A stretch of 64,000 nucleotides of DNA from Arion vulgaris. Lineage: Eukaryota; Mollusca; Gastropoda; Stylommatophora; Arionidae. The position numbers were made by a program, and so were the translations under genes. Positions 59,705 through 64,000 of this stretch are shown one piece after another; position 1 is the first letter of the stretch; each line of letters starts with the position of its first letter. The DNA lies in the NCBI GenBank assembly GCA_020796225.1, contig CM036760.1, positions 1,822,001 through 1,886,000 on the forward strand. Direction: 5' to 3'. Below the pieces are notes generated by a model. It was not told the DNA's origin, ran no database searches, and worked only from the letters and a program-made list of their open reading frames with translations.

Positions 59705-62300
59705 CTGACAAACAGAGATATATAACACAATAAATAAACACTTCTGACAACAGAGATATATAACACAATAAATAAACACATCTGACAACAGAGATATATA
59801 ACACAATAAATAAACACTTCTGACAAACAGAGATATATAGCACAATAAATAAACACATCTGACAAACAGAGATATATAAGACAATAAATAAACACTTCTG
59901 ACAAACAGAGATATATAGCACAATAAATAAACACTTCTGACAAACAGAGATATATAGCACAATAAATAAACACATCTGACAAACAGAGATATATAAGACA
60001 ATAAATAAACACTTCTGACAAACAGAGATATATATCACAATAAATAAACACATCTGACAAACAGAGATATATAAGACAATAAATAAACACTTCTGACAAA
60101 CAGAGATATATAGTACAATAAATAAACACATCTGACAAACATAGATATATAAGACAATAAATAAACACTTGACAAACAGAATATATAGCACAATAAATAA
60201 ACACATCTGCAAACAGAGATATATAAGACAATAAATAAACACTTGACAAACAGAATATATAGCACAATAATAAACACATCTGACAAACAGAGATATATAA
60301 GACAATAAATAAACAAATCTGACAAACAGAGATATATAGCACAATAAATAAACACATCTGACAAACAGAGATATATAAGACAATAAATAAACACTTCTGA
60401 CAAACAGAGATATTAGCAATAAATAAACACATCTGACAAACAGAGATATATAAGACAATAAATAAACACTTCTGACAAACAGAGATATATAGCACAATAA
60501 ATAAACACTTCTGACAAACAGAGATATATAACACAATAAATAAAAAACTTTGACAACAGAGATTATAACGCAATAAAAACACTCTGACAAACGGAGATAT
60601 ATACACAATAAAAATACTTGACAACAGAGATATATAACACAATAAATAAACACTTGACAAACAGAAATATATAAGACAATAAATAAACACTTCTGACAAA
60701 CAGAGATATATAACACAATAAATAAACACTTCTGACAAACAGAGATATATAACACAATAAATAAACACTTCTGACAAACAGAGATATATAAGACAATAAA
60801 TAAACACTTTGACAACAGGATATATAACAATAAATAAACACTCTGATAACAGAGATATATAAGACAATAAATAAACTACTTGACAACAGAGATATATAAG
60901 ACAATAAATAAACACTTCTGACAAACAGAGATATATAACACAATAAATAAACACATCTGACAACAGAGATATATAACACAATAAATAAACACTTCTGACA
61001 ACAGAGATATATAAAACAATAAGTAAACACTTCTGGCAACAGAGATATATAAAACAATAAGTAAACACTTCTGGCAACAGAGATATATAAAACAATAAGT
61101 AAACACTTCTGGCAACAGAGATATATAAGACAATAAATAAACACTTCTGGCAACAGAGATATATAAGATAATAAATAAACACTTCTGACAAACAGAAATA
61201 TATAAGACAATAAATAAACACTTTTGACAACTGAGATATATAACACAATAAATAAACACTTCTGACAAACAAAGATATATAACACAATAAATAAACACTT
61301 CTGACAAACATAGATATATAAGACAATAAATAAACACTTCTGGCAAACAGAGATATATAAAACAATAAATAAGCACTTCTGACAACAGAGTTGTATAAGA
61401 CAATAAATAAACACTTCTGACAACAGAGATATATAACACAATAAATAAACACTTCTGACAAACAGAGATATATAACACAATAAATAAACACATCTGACAA
61501 CAGAGATATATAACACAATAAATAAACACTTCTGACAACAGAGATATATAAAACAATAAGTAAACACTTCTGGCAACAGAGATATATAAAACAATAAGTA
61601 AACACTTCTGGCAACAGAGATATATAAAACAATAAGTAAACACTTCTGGCAACAGAGATATATAAGACAATAAATAAACACTTCTGGCAACAGAGATATA
61701 TAAGATAATAAATAAACACTTCTGACAAACAGAAATATATAAGACAATAAATAAACACTTTTGACAACTGAGATATATAACACAATAAATAAACACTTCT
61801 GACAAACAAAGATATATAACACAATAAATAAACACTTCTGACAAACATAGATATATAAGACAATAAATAAACACTTCTGGCAAACAGAGATATATAAAAC
61901 AATAAATAAGCACTTCTGACAACAGAGTTGTATAAGACAATAAATAAACACTTCTGACAACAGAGATATATAACACAATAAATAAACACATCTGATAAGA
62001 GAGATATATAAGACAATAAATAAACACTTCTGACAACAGAGATATATAAAACAATAAATAAACACTTCTGACAACAGAGATATATAAGACAATAAATAAA
62101 CACTTCTGACAACAGAGATATATAAAACAATAAGTAAACACTTCTGGCAACAGAGATATATAAGATAATAAATAAACATTTCTGGCAAACAGAGATATAT
62201 AAGACAATAAATAAACACTTATGACAAACAGAGATATATAAGACAATAAATATACACTTCTAACAAGAGACATATAGCACAATAAATAAACACTTCTGCA
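59705..62300. repeat. 38/39-bp minisatellite, about 67 copies, with higher-order repeat
   Basis: The unit acacttctgacaaacagaga+tatataacacaataaata exists with and without one A (acaaacag/acaacag) and with aagaca, aacaca, agcaca or aaaaca before ataaata. A block of about 14 units (roughly 537 bp) occurs twice in succession (about 60950-61487 and 61487-62024) with the same private variants, for example gagttgtataag at about 61389 and 61926. The minus-strand frames of up to 809 codons (VYLLCYISLLSEVFIYC...) are by-products. Copies between 60160 and 60900 show scattered deletions. Confidence 0.97.
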
Positions 62301-62565
62301 AATAGATACATATAAATACACACAAATAAAACTGTACACCCGTAAATACGTTCACCAAAACACATATGGAAACAGGTGTGTGCATAAAAACACGTTTTAG
62401 ATTTTGAAAGTAAACTATATTTTAGAATATCCAAACTTTATGAAAAATGTACGTGCAAACAAGATTCGAATTCAACACTTCGCTGTACGTCTTTCACGTT
62501 TTCTATTTCTTAAAAAAAAGGGTTTAATATTAACGATATATCATTATTGCACTTTTGTTTTCTTC
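62301..62565. other. Spacer
   Basis: No gene recognised; contains a short acacacaaa-rich stretch near 62320. Confidence 0.4.
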
Positions 62566-62712
62566 CTTTTTATCAAAGTAAGCATGAGAAATTAATGACA
62601 TTCCAGTGTTATATTTTTATCAAAGTAAGCATGAGAAATTAATGACATTCCAATTGTTATATTTTTATCAAAGTAAGCATGAGAAATTAATGACATTCCA
62701 ATTGTTATATTT
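62566..62712. repeat. About 49-bp repeat, three copies
   Basis: tttttatcaaagtaagcatg+agaaattaatgacattccaa recurs three times with one-base differences. Confidence 0.9.
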
Positions 62713-63254
62713 TGAATATAGAAATAAAAGTTTGTGAATCAACTACCATATCAATGTTATGCTTTTTGTTGCTTGTGTTTGCTTGCTCATATTCCTTGTA
62801 ACTGTTAGCATCGACAGTCATTCCTCTTTATCTGTGTTCTCTACAGACAACATCTCATTATCAGAATCACAGTCAAGCCACAGTCATTAAACGCTTTTAG
62901 CACTCCTTGATTACAGCTGTTATCACTGATGTTTTCTACGTGCAAGCTTTAGATATCAAACTGGTTAGATAGAATTCACAGCTTCTACGCAGATGGTCAT
63001 GTTTGGGTAAGGACTGGTCCACCGACACGTCCAAGTCCAGACTTAAGAACAAATGGCACGTTTAGTTTCTCGTTACTGTTTTGTATTTTTTAATGTTTCT
63101 GTTCTTTGTTTGTATTATTCAAGGTATGTTTGATTGCCAACAAAATATCAATGGATTATTTAGTTATGTGAGGTCATTAGAGAGAAACCGCAGTACAAGT
63201 TGGCGACAAGTATTTACTTGTAGCTATGAAATGTTGTGAAATCACACACAATAG
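62713..63254. other. Spacer, nothing recognised
   Basis: No reading frame, repeat or RNA gene that I can support. Confidence 0.4.
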
Positions 63255-63495
63255 AATGGCATGAGTCAACTAGGTATTACCAAGAGTCAACTAGGTATAA
63301 CCATGAGTCAACTAGGTATAACCAAGAGTCAACTAGGTATAACCAAGAGTCAACTAGGTATTACCATGAGTCAACTAGGTATAACCAAGAGTCAACTAGG
63401 TATTACCATGAATCAACTAGGTATAACCAAGAGTCAACTAGGTATTACCATGAGTCAACTAGGTATAACCAAGAGTCAACTAGGTATAACCAAAT
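63255..63495. repeat. 21-bp minisatellite, 11 copies, alternating variants
   Basis: The unit ataaccaagagtcaactagg+t alternates, often one for one, with attaccatgagtcaactagg+t, so a 42-bp dimer is the working unit. Plus-strand frames are by-products. Confidence 0.94.
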
Positions 63496-63621
63496 TGGAT
63501 ACCATATAATTCCAGATGTGCTACTTTTAAGTGAGGATTTTCTGTTTGCAAAATTTTATAGCTACCTGTCTGTACAAATGTATGTCCTGGTGGATCATAT
63601 GCAAACACTTTGATCGAAATT

Positions 63622-63690
63622 TCGATGTGCCTGTCTTACATTTCGATGTTCCTGTTCTACATTTCGATGTGCCTGTCCTACACTTGAATG
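63622..63690. repeat. 21-bp repeat, three copies
   Basis: tttcgatgtgcctgtcctac is present three times with small changes. Confidence 0.85.
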
Positions 63691-64000
63691 AGCCTAATGG
63701 CAGGCAACGTACTTATGCTCTCGAAGCAAACCCGACAAATCACAAAGAGTGGTTTATTTAGTTGATAAGAACCGAATGCAACCACCCCTTCCCTCCTTCC
63801 CCACAGCAAACAGCCAACAGAATGAGTTCAGTATCAGATTGGTATGTGCATGTGATGTAAATGTAAACGTCTAATATGTTGACCAAATATTTCTGTTAAA
63901 TGTTGTTACAATGTCGCAATTATTATATCCTATAAAACGTATGTGTAGTTCCTCTTTTTTGCAAGGACTATCTTTTGCATTGTACCCACTATATCTGGGT
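63691..64000. other. Right-edge spacer
   Basis: No feature recognised up to the window end. Confidence 0.4.

Noticed and set aside
59691..62339. Minus-strand frames of 379-809 codons (VYLLCYISL...FIYC repeats)
   Set aside because: By-product of the 38/39-bp satellite; three frames are open at once over the same DNA.

Overview
The window looks like animal intergenic and intronic DNA. It is probably from a mollusc or another lophotrochozoan and probably from a long-read assembly. The reasons are an intron-split ETS transcription factor with GT/AG splice sites, many decayed non-LTR retrotransposons of types common in mollusc genomes, tRNA-derived SINEs and no prokaryotic gene organisation. The phylum is inferred from the style of the repeats and is not proven. 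Only one host gene is recognised: the last two coding exons, plus strand, of an ERG/FLI1/Ets65A-type ETS factor (about 3536-3807 and 7934-8188). Everything upstream of the ETS exon in that gene lies to the left of the window.  Layout. 1-3011: 52-bp minisatellite running off the left edge. 3.2-8.2 kb: ETS gene; its 4.1-kb last intron holds four tandem arrays, two SINEs and three retrotransposon fragments. 9.2-18.3 kb: two 54-bp arrays, a 2-kb minus-strand RTE-like element (14438-16505), a third 54-bp array and a minus-strand LINE tail. 18.7-19.6 and 21.7-23.2 kb: satellites on either side of a GC-rich, promoter-like patch (21.2-21.6 kb). 23.8-33 kb: polypurine tract and four degenerate arrays, including a 3.2-kb pyrimidine-rich array that creates long spurious ORFs; base quality appears poor here. 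33.2-36.3 kb: very uniform 53-bp array. 36.3-46.1 kb: dense graveyard of LINE and SINE copies nested in one another. 46.1-53.7 kb: a string of minisatellites with a few SINE/LINE copies between them. 53.7-59.1 kb: more LINE/SINE fragments. 59.7-62.3 kb: 38-bp array with a higher-order duplication.  Retroelement families used as labels below. L-A: RTE-like, RT with FADD box. L-B: related RT ending in NARGVTG. L-C: ends GGIPxxRRxR...VTD. L-D: ends GRRDRGRQRE...LRRQAWHLID. L-E: ends with a LYRSETWS-type segment. L-H: has an RNase H domain (PGHAGVYGNERAD). L-F: ends with a C2H2 finger. S1, S2, S3: tRNA-derived SINE-like families.  How the parts relate. S1 SINEs and the L-H LINE share the same 3' end, the hallmark of a SINE mobilised by a partner LINE. 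Many of the minisatellites can be traced to local tandem amplification of a piece of a retroelement (L-A at 41.8 kb, L-B at 9.8 kb, L-C at 17.9 and 40 kb, S1 at 26, 43 and 54 kb). One array grew out of the ETS exon-intron boundary itself and copied its splice donor nine times. The window therefore shows minisatellites in several stages of birth from known parent sequences.
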